Below, piece after piece: positions 46,706-58,250 of a stretch of 64,000 bases of DNA. Position 1 is the stretch's first letter. Every line of letters starts with the position of its first letter. Both the position numbers and the translations under genes were made by a program. Location: assembly GCA_017354895.1 (NCBI GenBank), contig CP071499.1, positions 3,038,001 to 3,102,000 of the forward strand, given 5' to 3'. The DNA comes from Podospora comata (Eukaryota > Ascomycota > Sordariomycetes > Sordariales > Podosporaceae). The notes beneath the pieces were generated by a model that searched no databases, was not told where the DNA came from, and saw nothing but the letters and a program-made list of their open reading frames with translations.

Positions 46706-48268
46706 ATGAATCATCGCCTCAGACTCACGACCTCGTTGGACTCATGCCCTGGTCCAAGTTCCCAGGGCATATCAACGGCCCTAGAAACCATGCATGAGGA
46801 GTCGGAGTCTGTCCACTCCGGGCACCGGTCACCAATGTCCGGTGGTACCGCCCCCAGCGCTTTCGAGGACGACCACGGCCGACGTCGAAGCTCCACTTTC
46901 TCAGTGTACAGCTTGAACGAAGCCGGGCGTGGCCTTCACGATGAGATTCTCGATCCAGGGCCGTTTATACACCGAAGCGAGGTATCATGGGGAGCGACAC
47001 TTCCCTTAGTATTTGCCCTCCTCCCGGCACTGGTCGGGCTAGTCTTCAAAAACGGCAGCTCGGTTATCACCGACCTTATTTTGTTGGGGCTGGCGGCCGT
47101 GTTTTTGCACTGGTCGGTAACGGTGCCGTGGAAGTGGTATCATGCGTCACAGCAGGTTCGGGAGGAGGAGGGGTCGGTTGCGGAGAGTGCTTTTCAGGAC
47201 GACAGTGGGAGCGATGATGCTGTCAGCCCTCAGCAACAGAACCCCGGGCCGGATGAACAACAGCCATCACAGCCAGATCCCCAGACCAGCAAGATGGACC
47301 GCCGCGCCAAAACCGCCAGCCAAGCCCTCACGCTGCTCGGTCTTCTGGAGTGTGCCGCTTTGTTGGCTTGCTTTGTCGCCCCCGGGTTGGCGGCTTGGAT
47401 GCTCCACCACGGCCGGAACCTTTTGTCGCGAGGCTCGGAGGGGTTGATGTCAAACTTTAACCTTGTCATCTTTTTTATTGCGGCGGAGATATCGCCCGTG
47501 TCACACTTTATGAAGCTTATCCAGGCCCAGACGCTCCACCTCCAGAGACTGGTCCACAGCAACTCCAACCCCTACCGGCAGGAAAAAGTCACGATGAATC
47601 AATGGAGGGAGTTGATTGCGAGGTTGGATGAACTCGAAACACGGGGACTGACCAATGCTCCGTCACCAGTGGAGGCAGACACGAGGCGGGTGCATGCCAG
47701 TCTTGTCAGGGAGGTGAGGAATCAGATACAGCCTGATATTGATGCGTTGAATAGAGCGGTTAGGAGATATGAGAAGAAGGCTAGGGTCCTGGCGGTGCAA
47801 ACGGAGGGGAGGTTGAGGGATCTGAGGCAGAGGGTGGATGATGCTATTAGCTTGAGTGCTGTTGTTGCGGGGAGGGGGCGGAAGGGGACGGAGTGGGATT
47901 TGGTGGGGTGGTGTTTGGGGGGGGCGGTTTGGGTTTTGATGTTGCCTGTCAGGGAGGTGATTAGGGGGTTGGCAAAGGTGTTGGCGGGTGTGGGGTGGTT
48001 GATGGGGATTAAGGAGGAGGGGGGAAATGAAGTCATGAGGGGGAAGAAGAAGGGGGAGATGGATGGATCAGAGGTAAAAGGGAAAGGGGTGGAGAGGGAG
48101 ACGAGGAGGAGCGGGAGTGCAAGTGGGAGTGGTGCTAGTGGGGGGAATGGCGAGATGGATGGATCAGTGGTAAAAGGGAAAGGGGTGGAGAAGTGGATGA
48201 GTGGTGGTAGGAGTGGAAGCGGGAGTGGTGCCAGTGGGGGGAAGGGGTATCTTGGACGGAGGATGTGA
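46706..48268 (+). CDS. Multi-pass membrane protein of unknown function
   Basis: An uninterrupted frame. Two starts are possible: ATG 46706 (MNHRLRL, 520 residues) or ATG 46790 (MHEESESVHSGHRS, 492 residues), the second looking more natural. The order is an acidic/Ser-rich N-terminus, two membrane helices (TLPLVFALLPALVGLVF; LILLGLAAVFLHWSVTV), a Gln/Pro/acidic loop, a long hydrophobic hairpin (ALTLLGLLECAALLACFVAP and NLVIFFIAAEISPVSHF), and a probable coiled coil. A C-terminal hydrophobic segment (WCLGGAVWVLMLP..) precedes a Lys/Gly/Ser-rich tail made of two 32-residue repeats. It resembles conserved filamentous-fungal membrane proteins without assigned function. I do not recognise a named family. 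Confidence 0.75.
   Translation: MNHRLRLTTSLDSCPGPSSQGISTALETMHEESESVHSGHRSPMSGGTAPSAFEDDHGRRRSSTFSVYSLNEAGRGLHDEILDPGPFIHRSEVSWGATLPLVFALLPALVGLVFKNGSSVITDLILLGLAAVFLHWSVTVPWKWYHASQQVREEEGSVAESAFQDDSGSDDAVSPQQQNPGPDEQQPSQPDPQTSKMDRRAKTASQALTLLGLLECAALLACFVAPGLAAWMLHHGRNLLSRGSEGLMSNFNLVIFFIAAEISPVSHFMKLIQAQTLHLQRLVHSNSNPYRQEKVTMNQWRELIARLDELETRGLTNAPSPVEADTRRVHASLVREVRNQIQPDIDALNRAVRRYEKKARVLAVQTEGRLRDLRQRVDDAISLSAVVAGRGRKGTEWDLVGWCLGGAVWVLMLPVREVIRGLAKVLAGVGWLMGIKEEGGNEVMRGKKKGEMDGSEVKGKGVERETRRSGSASGSGASGGNGEMDGSVVKGKGVEKWMSGGRSGSGSGASGGKGYLGRRM
48056..48247 (+). repeat. 96-bp tandem duplication in the membrane-protein gene
   Basis: Two copies (48056-48151 and 48152-48247) each begin GAGATGGATGGATCAG and encode 32 residues: GEMDGSxVKGKGVE...SGSGASGG. 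The copies keep the reading frame and differ mainly in the middle. Confidence 0.85.
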
Positions 48269-51200
48269 TTGGGGTGGGGTGAGGATATGTAGGTTAATGT
48301 ATGAATGAGGCGAGAGTGTGTTTTCTTTCTAGCGGATAGGGGTTGGTTTGGAATGGGTTATGTGGATAATGAAAACAGGGAGGTGGCTTTTGGCTATAGC
48401 GTTAGCTACTCGATAGCAATGGCTCTTTATGAACTTTATTTACTATGACTTCACACCGACGTCTTTTATTGCAAGGGGATATGTGTATTTGTAAAGTCTT
48501 GACGATATTGTGGTTGGGGCGAAGATGGTAGACTGTGGTGTGGGTTGTAAGCGGTGAAGCTAAGGAAGAAGGTGATGTTCTTTGATTGAGTGTTGGGTAC
48601 ATCTGGGGGGTGTTACACTGTGGGAGGGACTGGACTTTTGGATGATGTAAAGGATAGGAAAGAGCTTTTTGAGACACGGAGGTCGAAAGCGGGTCGGTGG
48701 AGTTATTTCTACTATTCTGGTGCGAAGATCTACCTTGGAGTATAGTGTTTGTATTTGATGTAGATATTAAAACGTTGCTACAGGCGTTGAATGGGTGGGA
48801 TAGCATAAAAATGTGAACACCATCTCTTTTTGACCCTTTTCTTTTCTTTTCCGTTTTTTCTTTCTCTTGGGGGGGGTCCAATTTGCAGAGATACTTGTAC
48901 AAGCCGAAGATGTTGCTTGCCAGGTATATTGAGCGTTGATGCCAGTTTGGGCCCCAGATGTTGAACCATAGGAGGTTGTCAGTTGTCAACGAGTTACCAG
49001 GACTAACTAGCTTCCTGGATAGTTGGGCCTGGTGCAGATAGTATTTTGTTCATGGTCTAGTAGTCTTACTCGTTGCCGGGCTCACGCTGACAGTTTGGTT
49101 CTTGCCCGTCTGCGAGCCGGTAAATGGTCCAGGTTCAGAAGGCAAGGATATCCTGGCAGGGTTGGGTAAGTCCAGCTCTTTTCGGCTGCAGTTATCAGAT
49201 CAAAAAGTGAACATGTTCGTATCTGTATGTTTCCACTGTCTGTCTCATATTGCTTACAGTTGTGACGGTTGTCATTGCCAACGTCTTGGAAGAGGCGCCG
49301 AGACGGGCAGTTGAGGCGTCCGGAGGTGGACTGTCCTTCCTCATCGAGTCTTCAAACAAACACAAGCCCAAGAAAGGCGTGCATAAATGCATTGGTGCCA
49401 AATGTAGAAGGCATGATGGTTAAACAGTGGTCAGCTTCAGGTTCCGGCCCATGGCAGCCTCGATGAGGGACGTGCACTTGTGGGGTGACATTCGCCCCTG
49501 CAAAGCCACTCCACTTGTTCTTTTCTAGCTCCAGCTTGGCGGGAATATGGCGCTAGCTGAAAGTTAGCCTTGCGGGAAGAGTGGAGAGGCCGGAGCTTTT
49601 AACATCGCATTGTGACATCACCACTGCCAATTGAGAACGATAATTTTTCTGCATCAGAAGGAGGTTGGGGAAGGGACTTTTGGTATATGAAGTGGAAGGA
49701 ACAAAACAACCCAAGAACAGAAAGAAGTTGACCGCTTGAAGAGGGGCCAATGTACTGACTGATAGTGTGTCCCATTTGCCAGATCAAAGCAGGTCTTAAG
49801 CCACAGCAGGGGAAAATACCAGCTTTTTCTCGGTTTTCTCATTCCCCGCTCATGCTGCTGGCTGTCGCGCTGGCAGATCCACATCCAATAAACCCGAGAT
49901 CATCGACGAGCATTGTGCAGCGGAGGACGCAAGTCTTTCTTCTTTTGTCTTTGTTTATCGTGGTTTGTTTCTCGTCTATCTCTTCATCCGCACGGTAGAT
50001 GGACCGTATGATGGCCTCTGGATGGTTGGGCGCGTCCAAGTAGCATCCCGCGTCTTGGCGTCGCAAACTGCTAATCAATGGAAATCAGGTACCAGCTATC
50101 TGTGGGGGAACAACTACAACTTCCTTCGGTTTTCCGGCAGTCAGTCGGCCGATTGCATCTCGTACTCTCGACATGTGAGACGGGGATAACAAACCAGTCC
50201 TCATCAGCCTAGCCAGAAGATGGCAAGTTGAGCCACGTTCGGTAACAACAGCCGCCATCAAATTAGTTCTTCACCATGCCTCCCGCCGCTCACTGCCGGG
50301 CTGATTCCGTACGCCAACCAGCGAAAGGTCGGTAATTTAGCCTGCGTCAACTCTGTCTCATCCGGAGAGACACCAGTTTTTTTGGGGGACGAGCTGCGTC
50401 TAGAGTGGTAGCGTAGACTACACGAGTCCACAAGGTTTCCAGCATGGGGGAGGAAAATGTCCGACGTTGGACTGGATTTCCACGAATTTGGCTGTGTCAA
50501 GATTTGGGGTGTCGTTGAAGCGGAGCTCGAGGCATGGGCAACAGCACATCGCAACGAATCACGGCCGCACGATGCGTCTTGATCTGGCAATCTTGGATGA
50601 AAGCGCCCACTTTTGTCAACCTCAGGTCCGGATACGGCACGCGCCAACCCCTTGGCGGCGTTGCTGAACCCTGTCGGCTCTACGGAGGCCGGTCGTTAGC
50701 TTGGACGCCTCTGCCGCAGTCACACACCCCATTGAGCACCCCACGTCGAGTCGTCAACCTCGTTGACGTCCCGCTAATCTCCTGCTTCGAGTGCTGGCCT
50801 CGCTGACCATCCACTCGAACTACAGCTTGCCCAGCACCATGTCGACGATGGACGTCTCCTGGTGTGCCATGGCCGGCCTCCCAGCGGACGCCTTAGGTGC
50901 TCGTGCCGGCTCGTTGAGGCTCCTGCTGTTTCCTGGCGTCTCCTGATATCCATCCCGTTAACCGTACCGTGATCTGGACGAGCGGCCCCATCTCAGATCT
51001 TGTTTCTCGTGGACGGGTTATGCCAGTTATTGTCGGCGGATCATGGACCAGTTCATCCTTGGGGCCTGCCTCGAGTGGCTTGACACTGGCTCCAACCCCC
51101 CGCCCGCCGGTAATCCCTGGTTTTTCTCAACTACCTATTATATGTTCTCCGCCTTGTCATATCGTTTGATCTGCCGCATGTCCCTCGTCTTCTTCCCCTC

Positions 51201-51466
51201 CTGTCCCAGGCAAGCGTCTAGACTGAGCTTCAGCACCCGGTGTTTGCTGCCGGGCCTCCTTCAGTCTGATCCGTTCCGTATCACCGCCATCAAGTCCACC
51301 CAACGCTGGCAGTATTTGTTGAAAGGCGATCCGGTGTCAAAGAACATCGCTGCTTCTTCACCGTGCTATGAGCTGGCAAACTGCTCCCGTCTGTTTCCAG
51401 TAGGGCCTCCGCGCAACTTAGGATAGCGGTCACGATATCGAGCGCGCAACTCGCAGGCTGGCCAAT
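48269..51466. other. Long region between two plus-strand genes
   Basis: About 3.2 kb. The left part holds the 3' end of the membrane-protein gene, then a possible small two-exon gene (49029-49423). From 49.5 kb on, only unsupported short frames occur; the last kilobase is probably promoter and leader of the TM7S3-like gene. Confidence 0.5.
49029..49423 (+). CDS. Possible small protein with one membrane helix, 5' end unresolved
   Basis: Two open stretches join through a good intron (49166-49259; GTAAGT..CTTACAG, 94 nt) in matching phase. The first encodes a hydrophobic helix HGLVVLLVAGLTLTVWFLP and then GSEGKDILAG. The second reads VVTVVIANVLEEAPRRAVE and ends in a basic, Cys-containing tail KKGVHKCIGAKCRRHDG before TAA. 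No start ATG was found in frame; an upstream intron ending near an ACTAAC site (about 49000) could supply it. No homology is recognised. It may be a real small gene or chance; the paired splice signals and phase are the only support. Confidence 0.3.
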
Positions 51467-54400
51467 ATGAAGCTTGCACAGAGCTCTGGAAAAGCTCTGG
51501 TTTGTCTGGGGCTTCTGGCTGGCTTCGCTGCTGCGGGTGGTCTCGGGCCAGCAAAGCGAGACGAAGTGACCCCCTCGACAACGGTCACGCCGACTCGGAC
51601 GTTGACAGAGGCCGGATCGGAAACGACAAGGTCAATCGCCCTCTCTGGCTCTCCGGTCATTGGTACCCTAAATCCCTCGTCCACATTGCCGCCTTCTGCC
51701 AAATCAACTGTCGATCCGGCCTCTCTGTTCAACACCAGCGCCCTCGATGGTAAGTGGGATCTGGTCTGCCAGCATCTGATTGTTGAGCACCATAGCTTAC
51801 CTTTCTCCAGCTCCGCTTCCAGATGACCAGCTTCCCCTACAGCCTGTCATCACCCCCGGATGGGCTGTTTCCGGTGCCATTATGCTCATCACCGGCTTCG
51901 TCTATGCTATCGTGGGGATCAAGACAAAATGGCTACACACCTTTTTCTCAACCGCCTACCTGGCAAGTTTAGGGACAATAGCGCTGATCTTGTACGTCAT
52001 GGTGCCACCAGTCAGTGACGCTGTCCAAGGAGCATACGTGGTAGCAGCTGTCTGCACCGGAGCTGTTCTCGGTGGCCTTGCCATCGTTTTCAAGGAACTC
52101 ACCGAGTGTCTGGCCGGTCTTCTGGGAGGCTTTTGTCTCAGCATGTGGCTGCTGACTCTTCAGCCCGGTGGACTTGTCCCATCAATTGTTGGCAAGGTTT
52201 TGTTCATTGCCTCGTTCACCTTCTCAGGCTTCGGGGTGTACTTTGTGCCATGGACTCAGATTCGGGCATATGCACTTATCGCATGTATTTCGTTCTCAGG
52301 GGCCACCGTGACTGTTCTCGGAATCGATTGCTTCACTCGCGCTGGTCTCAAGGAATTTTGGGCGTACATTTGGGCACTCAACGACAAGCTGTTTCCCCTT
52401 GGCGCGAATACCTACCCACTCACACGCGGCATTCGGGTTGAACTCGCTGTCACAATACTCATCTTCCTCGCCGGCATTGTTTCTCAGCTCAGGCTCTGGC
52501 GTCTCATCAAAGACCGTCGAAGCAAACGTGAGGAGGAGATTGCCGAAGGAGAGCGGAACCTTCGTATCGAAGAGGAGATCATCGGCCGCCAAGTCGAGGA
52601 GATGACGGCTCGCGAGCTCTGTCGCTGGGAGCGTATCTATGGCGAGAACACCCCGACCCACCAGACCTCCGACTCGGCATTGGGCGATATGGATGACGAG
52701 AAGCGAATTCGTCACAGCTCTGCCACTCTGGCCTACTCGAGACGCACCAAGTCCCCGACTGATACTGATGGGATTGTAGCGGCCGAGGTATATGTCGACC
52801 CTCTGGCGGACCCCACGCCCTCGGAGAAGGCCGACATGAATAAGACTTTTATCGCCAGAGACGTCGGCGATGGGAGAAGATTCACGGTCAGGATTAGTGA
52901 GGACGAGCTTCGCGGGCGCTCGACCCCTGAGGTTACCTCTTCGCACACTCACGATGGTCATATGAGACGCGAGAGTTATATCATGATGAATTCCAGACGC
53001 AGCTCACAACATAACTCTCAACGAAACTCGCTTCACACCCCTGAGGTTCCCATTCTCAGTCTGCCTTTCCAGCTGTCCAATGCCAAAAGCGAGGAGAATC
53101 GTTCCTCGTTTGCTGCAACCTGTGCCGACGAGGAAGGCCGGGAGAATGTGCCTGGACCTCGGATTATGAATTCAACGGCGGAAAAGCTTGCCGAGAGACT
53201 GTCGAGTGGTTCGGCCAAGCTGCTTAGGGGCCTTTCCCGGCGGTCTGCTCACAGCAAGCGTGGAATCATCGAGGGAGTGGGCGAAAGCGCAGAAGAGTTG
53301 GCTGTCGAGTCTGTCCAGAATAGGGACGACCTCGACTCTCTTGCTGCGGTTTTGGACGACTTGAGCTCTCTGGGTGAAGTCTCAGCGACACCATCGCCAA
53401 CTACTGATGTGAAAATGGAACTGCCAGCCTGGAAATCAAAACCCCAGTCGGCCGAGTCTAGTACGCCGGGAGCCAAAAGGACAGAGGCGGCAGTCCCTGA
53501 GATGAAACAAGAGGAGGAAACGTCGCTGAGCTCTAGGGAGGTTGGTGATATGATTCCTGAGATACCCACAAGGCTATCCGACGTGGACATGCTTGCTATT
53601 GCCGAGTCACGCTCGGCCAAGTCCTCGCCGGCTCTTGAACAAGGAGGCTTTGTTCTTGAAGAAAAGAATCCTGCATCCTCACCGCAATTCCATGCTGACT
53701 CCGAGGTCGAGAAGAAGATGGATCCTGACGAGGACGGCTCGCGGGCGGACCCTATGGGAAGCCCCAAGCGTGATGAGGACGGTGCAAAAGATGGGGATGA
53801 TGCTGCGGTCAGAGGGGAATCATTGGATTCCGTTGCCGCCAGTCTGACGAGAGGGAATCTTCCACCAGCCTTGTCCCGAGTAGCATTGTGTTATCGTACA
53901 AATGAGTGGGCGAAACACCTGAGTGTGGCTGAGATCCCTGACCCAGATGAGCTCCAGCAAGAGATCGTTGCAGCACAAGACGGCTCAGACGAAGAACCGG
54001 CGCCCCTTGACGTTGTCGACCTTCAGCAAACAGCCGAGAATGCGACCATTCCTCCATACGCCCCTCGATCGGCTAGCGCCATGTCAAACTACACAGGCCA
54101 ACCTGTCAGCAGGAGCAGTTCCAGGACATCGTTCTCGGCATATCCAGATTCGAATGCCTCTGCTATCCAGCCTGGCTCTTCGCCTGACCTGCAGCAAGGA
54201 AAGTTGAACGGTCCCTATCGCTCCTCTTCCATGACGGGCGTGATGCTCAAGGGGCGAAATTCGAGACTTATCGCCGAGCCCATCGCGGAAGAGGGCGATC
54301 ATGAGCCAACTGAACACTTTTCAGCCCCTTTTCCCTCAGATACAACCTGGACCATGCCGAACACAAACTCGGCATCTGCGGTCCCTCATGGGCTGTTGTC

Positions 54401-55304
54401 TTCAACCTCGGTCCCGAACATGACACGGATCAGCCAACAATCCTTGTACTCTCCGCCTACTCTCATGGGTGTGCGCGAGACGCTCCTCCGCAATAAAGCG
54501 TCTGGGTCAATCTACGCTCAGACTGCTGAACCAATTCCCTACGGAATACCAACCTTTCCTGTCGCAAGGCCTTCCTCTGAACACGAGAGTCTGCATAGCC
54601 ACTCTGCACCTAACAATGTCCCTAGCGATTGCTCCAGCCCCGCAGTCGGCGTCGACCTCGATGACCTGCCACTATCCCAACGCCGTGCGTTGATCCGACA
54701 GAGCAGTATGCCTATGCAGCCCCAGCAGGCGCTTATACGCCAGCGTTCAGGGTTGCGAAGTCCTACGCCACCTGCCACCTCTCACCCTTCCCCACGCGCA
54801 ACAACAGAGTCTACCACTTTCGACTCACACCAGCCTCTCCGTCACAGCACAGTACCCACCGAAGCTGTTCGCCAGGCGCAGCTCGCCAACTTCCGCAACA
54901 GCGTCCAAGCTGACCTCTGGGCCAACGCACGGCCAAAGACGTTGGCCCGACACAGGTCTGTCGGAGGTGATGGCTTCCACCACGGCCCGCCTCTTTCGGG
55001 GGGGTTGCTTAATTTAGGAAGTACCACCTCCATGACCAGTCTCAAGGTTGCTTTCCAATCCGTAGGAGATCGGCACAGTGGAAGCACCCCTGGGGGTAGT
55101 GTTGAAGCCCAGAGGAACATTGACATTCAACGCGGGGTGATGATGGAGCAAAAGGAGGCCGAGGCGGCGAGGCTGGAGAGCACGAGGCTGGAGAGGGAGG
55201 GGAGGCAGAGGGAGTTTGAGGAGCGGATGAGGAGGGATCGGGGGATGTTGGAGGCGCACCGGGATGCCATGAGGAGGATACAGAGGGGTGTGAGGGATGT
55301 TTGA
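51467..55304 (+). CDS. TM7S3/TM198-like multi-pass membrane protein
   Basis: Two exons (51467-51749 and 51811-55304) give 1258 residues; the 61-nt intron is GTAAGT..CTCCAG. Residues 1-23 form a signal peptide (LVCLGLLAGFAAAGG). A Ser/Thr-rich lumenal stretch follows, then about seven membrane helices between roughly residues 105 and 330 (e.g. GWAVSGAIMLITGFVYAIVGI, described in part; ECLAGLLGGFCLSMW; ILIFLAGIVSQLRL). This is the TM7S3/TMEM198-like domain (DUF4203). A very long cytosolic tail of about 900 residues is polar, rich in Ser/Glu/Pro and likely disordered, ending in an Arg/Glu coiled coil (EAARLESTRLEREGRQREFEE). The fungal family has no proven function. The start is the first ATG that yields the signal peptide. 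Confidence 0.85.
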
Positions 55305-56533
55305 GATGTCTTGACTTTTTTTTTTTTTTTTGCGAAAAAGAAAACAATGATGTTATGGGATTAATTGGAGAAATATGACGACGAGATGGCAAAAGGTCGG
55401 ACGTATAGCGTGAGGCAGGCGTGTCTGTTTGCCACTACTGTTGTATTTGACTTGCGAAGGATGTCTGACGACTTGTTTGTTTTTTGGAAACATGACCCCG
55501 AGATGAGTATGAGTACGATGACGGCATGGCGGTACGGTTTTAGGGAAGGTTGATGTATACAGGTAGCTTTTAATCAAGATTGGGGGAGGGGGGGGGGGTT
55601 GTAATTACTTGCTGAGTCTTTTGTGCATAGCATGACGGTTATTGGGGAGGACAAGGTAGAAAGCGAATGGGATGGATGGGGTATAGAGTCGGACTGGATG
55701 GGTTAGAGAATAATTAATAGTATATTGAGTAGTTGTTAGAGTCAGACCTTTTGTGGGTTATGTTTGTTGGTGATGTTTAGCTATCCCCGAAAAAATGGCA
55801 CGCACCCAGCATCATGATATATGTTTCCCAGTATTACAAAAGAGTGTTGTAATAAAGTCTGCATTCCTGATAGAGGTAACCTGGTATTAAATCCCCTTTC
55901 AACTATCATTCAACGCCTTTAAACTATCCTCACAGGCCCATCAATACACATTCAACACCTAGAAACCATCTTCATAAACCCAGTAATTATCTTTGAAGAT
56001 GACCTTTCTGCATGCAAGATTCGCCATACTCTGCCCTTTGGTCGATGCATTTTCGCCAACCGGGTCACCTTTTACTGTATTCTTGCCGGCGCTGCGCTTG
56101 ATCTACTGACTATTCTCAAAGACATATCAACTATCTTTGACGGCCCGTTCCGAAACCCAGTCACCATCCTTTCATTTCACCTTGTACCGTCTTCGTCATC
56201 AAGGACTGTCTCAAACCCTCGAAGCCTTTCCAGTGTCTCATCTTATCTTCGTTGAGTAAAACCCAGTCTTCCAACAACGGAGCCATCAAAGACATTACTC
56301 ATTTGTGGATATATAAAGCTCGGTTGAGTCATGCAGCGCTCGCAAACACAGCTGATCCAAGGCTCAGATGGATGATATTAGGCTAGTAAACGCTGCTGAT
56401 AATGTTCATTCGAGCCCGCGAACGGTGGTGAAAGAGAGTTTGGATGGAAAGCTGCCAGCTGCAAGCGCCGATAAAAAGATGCTGGGGTAACCATATAAAA
56501 TAGGCATAATAAACAGCAAGACAATATCAACGC
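55305..56533. other. Intergenic region with decayed ~20-bp repeats
   Basis: About 1.2 kb, more AT-rich than the genes, downstream of the TM7S3-like gene. It holds the repeat relics at 55901-56170 and no supportable gene. Confidence 0.5.
55901..56170 (-). repeat. Degenerate ~20-bp repeat units
   Basis: From 55901 to 56000, five consecutive 20-base blocks share the pattern AACTATCNTTNAAAGCCC: AACTATCATTCAACGCCTTT, AAACTATCCTCACAGGCCCA, and more divergent ones. Similar units recur near 56105-56170 (CAACTATCTTTGACGGCCC). They match the reverse complement of the array at 42737-42818. Confidence 0.55.
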
Positions 56534-58160
56534 TTACAAGCCCCCCAAAGCAAACTCCGATAAAGGGTCCGTGTTGGGCTGGATACCGACTATGACAGGT
56601 GGGTTGTAAAACCGAGGGATATGGAAAACATCGTGTTCGGATAACTTGGCTGCCTCACCAACGACGGCGATGTCGCAGAGTATGTACGGACGACCTTTGG
56701 TCTGGTGACAGCATAAGGCGTTGCCAGCACAACACCGGAAAACTGCTCCAGATACTGAGCGTAGACGTTCTTGATGAGCCCTCAAATCTCTTCGGTCATC
56801 GCACCGGTGCATGTATCCAGCGCCTGTTGGAGGTCTGGAAAGAGGTCCGCGCGTTCGCTCACGGCGAAGAGGTATTCGACATGCGGGTCCTCGCTTCTCG
56901 CCGGAGGAAGTACGATTTCGGACTCGGCTGCGTCTCGTCCTCGTGTTCCGGGGAGTGCTGCAGGTGCGCTCGCAGACGAGAGCGCCTGTTGAAGGTCGGG
57001 AAAGCGGTTTAGGTGATCCAGATAATACTTGTGAAGTGACTGATGCAAACCAAGCTCGGGATTACGTGCTTTGGCATAACGAAGACTGGTTGCATGCGCG
57101 TCCATCGTCATCTTCGCAGGGAAATAGACGGCGAGGAGCTGATCAGCGACTTGGACAACGGCCGCTTGTGCGATGATTTGGGCATGGGCCACCTTTTGTG
57201 ATGGCAAACGCCGGATCTTGATCTTGAGTTTGTTGTCTGCTGCTGCATGAAGATGCTTCATCACGGCCTCCTTGGTGGTTGTTATGTCACTAGCACCAGG
57301 AGTCCCAAGTCTAAAGTCAAGATGGGGAAAGACGATGTTGATTGAGAAGGAGGCAATCTGGGAAAGGGCAGCCTGGGATACGACAGCGCGGGATCGGACG
57401 AGATAGGTACTGTGCGACTTGATCTCATGAGAAGCCGGTACTATGCCCGAGTCAAGAAGATTGCCCGCGTCCCCGTTGCTGAAACAAACCTACAAGCTTG
57501 GCGAGGTGGGCGTCTGGTCCGTCGCCTTAGGGAGTGCGTCGAAGCCTCTCAATGTTAAGCTCGGCATTCCAAAACAGACAAGTAGATGTCAATGGGAGAG
57601 ATCAGACGGTCCCAGAAAGGACGGAATACCTCGTCCAGCTTCGGTGCAGTGCTTCGGTTGAGCTGTGGTAAGGCCGGGGACTTGAAGATGGCAAAGAACG
57701 GGTGCTGGTTCTTGCGCTCGTCAACCTCGAGAGGAGAGGAAACTCCTGTTGATCGCTAGGAAGCCATAAAGAGCCGCGAGCACACCAGGCAGGTGGTCGT
57801 CCAGGCACGAAAGATAATACTTGGTTTGGCCGCGAGCAAGCCACACTTGACCGCCAGCAGGCGGGAAGCTCACCTTGTGCTGCAGAAACGTTAGTGATGG
57901 TCAATGAAACAACCAATGTCGAACATACCTCAATAGTAACCGTCTGAGAGCTAGGATAGGGAGGAAGCTCTGAGTAGGCGTTGACTTGGTAGCTGGAGAC
58001 AGCCAAAGGATGTTGAGATCAAGACTGTTAAGTTGTGGGAAAGTTTGAATCGATATCGTGTTTGGACTCATCACCATCTACAAACCCATCAGTGGCCATC
58101 CAGCAAAAAACACAATAAAAGCCGAAAACATACCTCGATATCGATCGCTTTTCGGCCCAT
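56534..58160 (-). pseudogene. Decayed gene of unknown family
   Basis: Several stretches on the minus strand look like protein-coding sequence but do not lie in one frame: MGRKAIDIE with a GTATGT donor (58160-58134), SSYQVNAYSELPPYPSSQ, VSFPPAGGQVWLARGQTKYY after a good GTATGT..CACTAAC..TGCAG intron (about 57877-57930), ERKNQHPFFAIFKSPALPQ, a long open part from about 57480 to 56782, and FHIPRFYNPPVIVGIQPNTD ending at 56534. The long part contains two copies of a FPDLQQAL motif. Several frame disruptions are needed to explain this, so a dead gene is likely. I do not recognise the family. It lies next to the short-repeat relics. Confidence 0.5.
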
Positions 58161-58250
58161 CCTCAATACACCCCTAGTCGAGGTAGTGGGGGAGCTCTGA
58201 GGAGGTGTTGACTTGGTGGCTAAGCTGGGTTGAAGATGCTGAGACAAAGA
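57953..58250 (-). repeat. Partial direct duplication at the 5' end of the decayed gene
   Basis: The segment around 57953-58020 and that around 58183-58250 share most bases (GGAAGCTCTGAGTAGGCGTT against GGGAGCTCTGAGGAGGTGTT, and TGACTTGGTAGCTG against TGACTTGGTGGCTA). On the minus strand they encode YQVNAYSELPPY and HQVNTSSELPHY. Confidence 0.6.
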
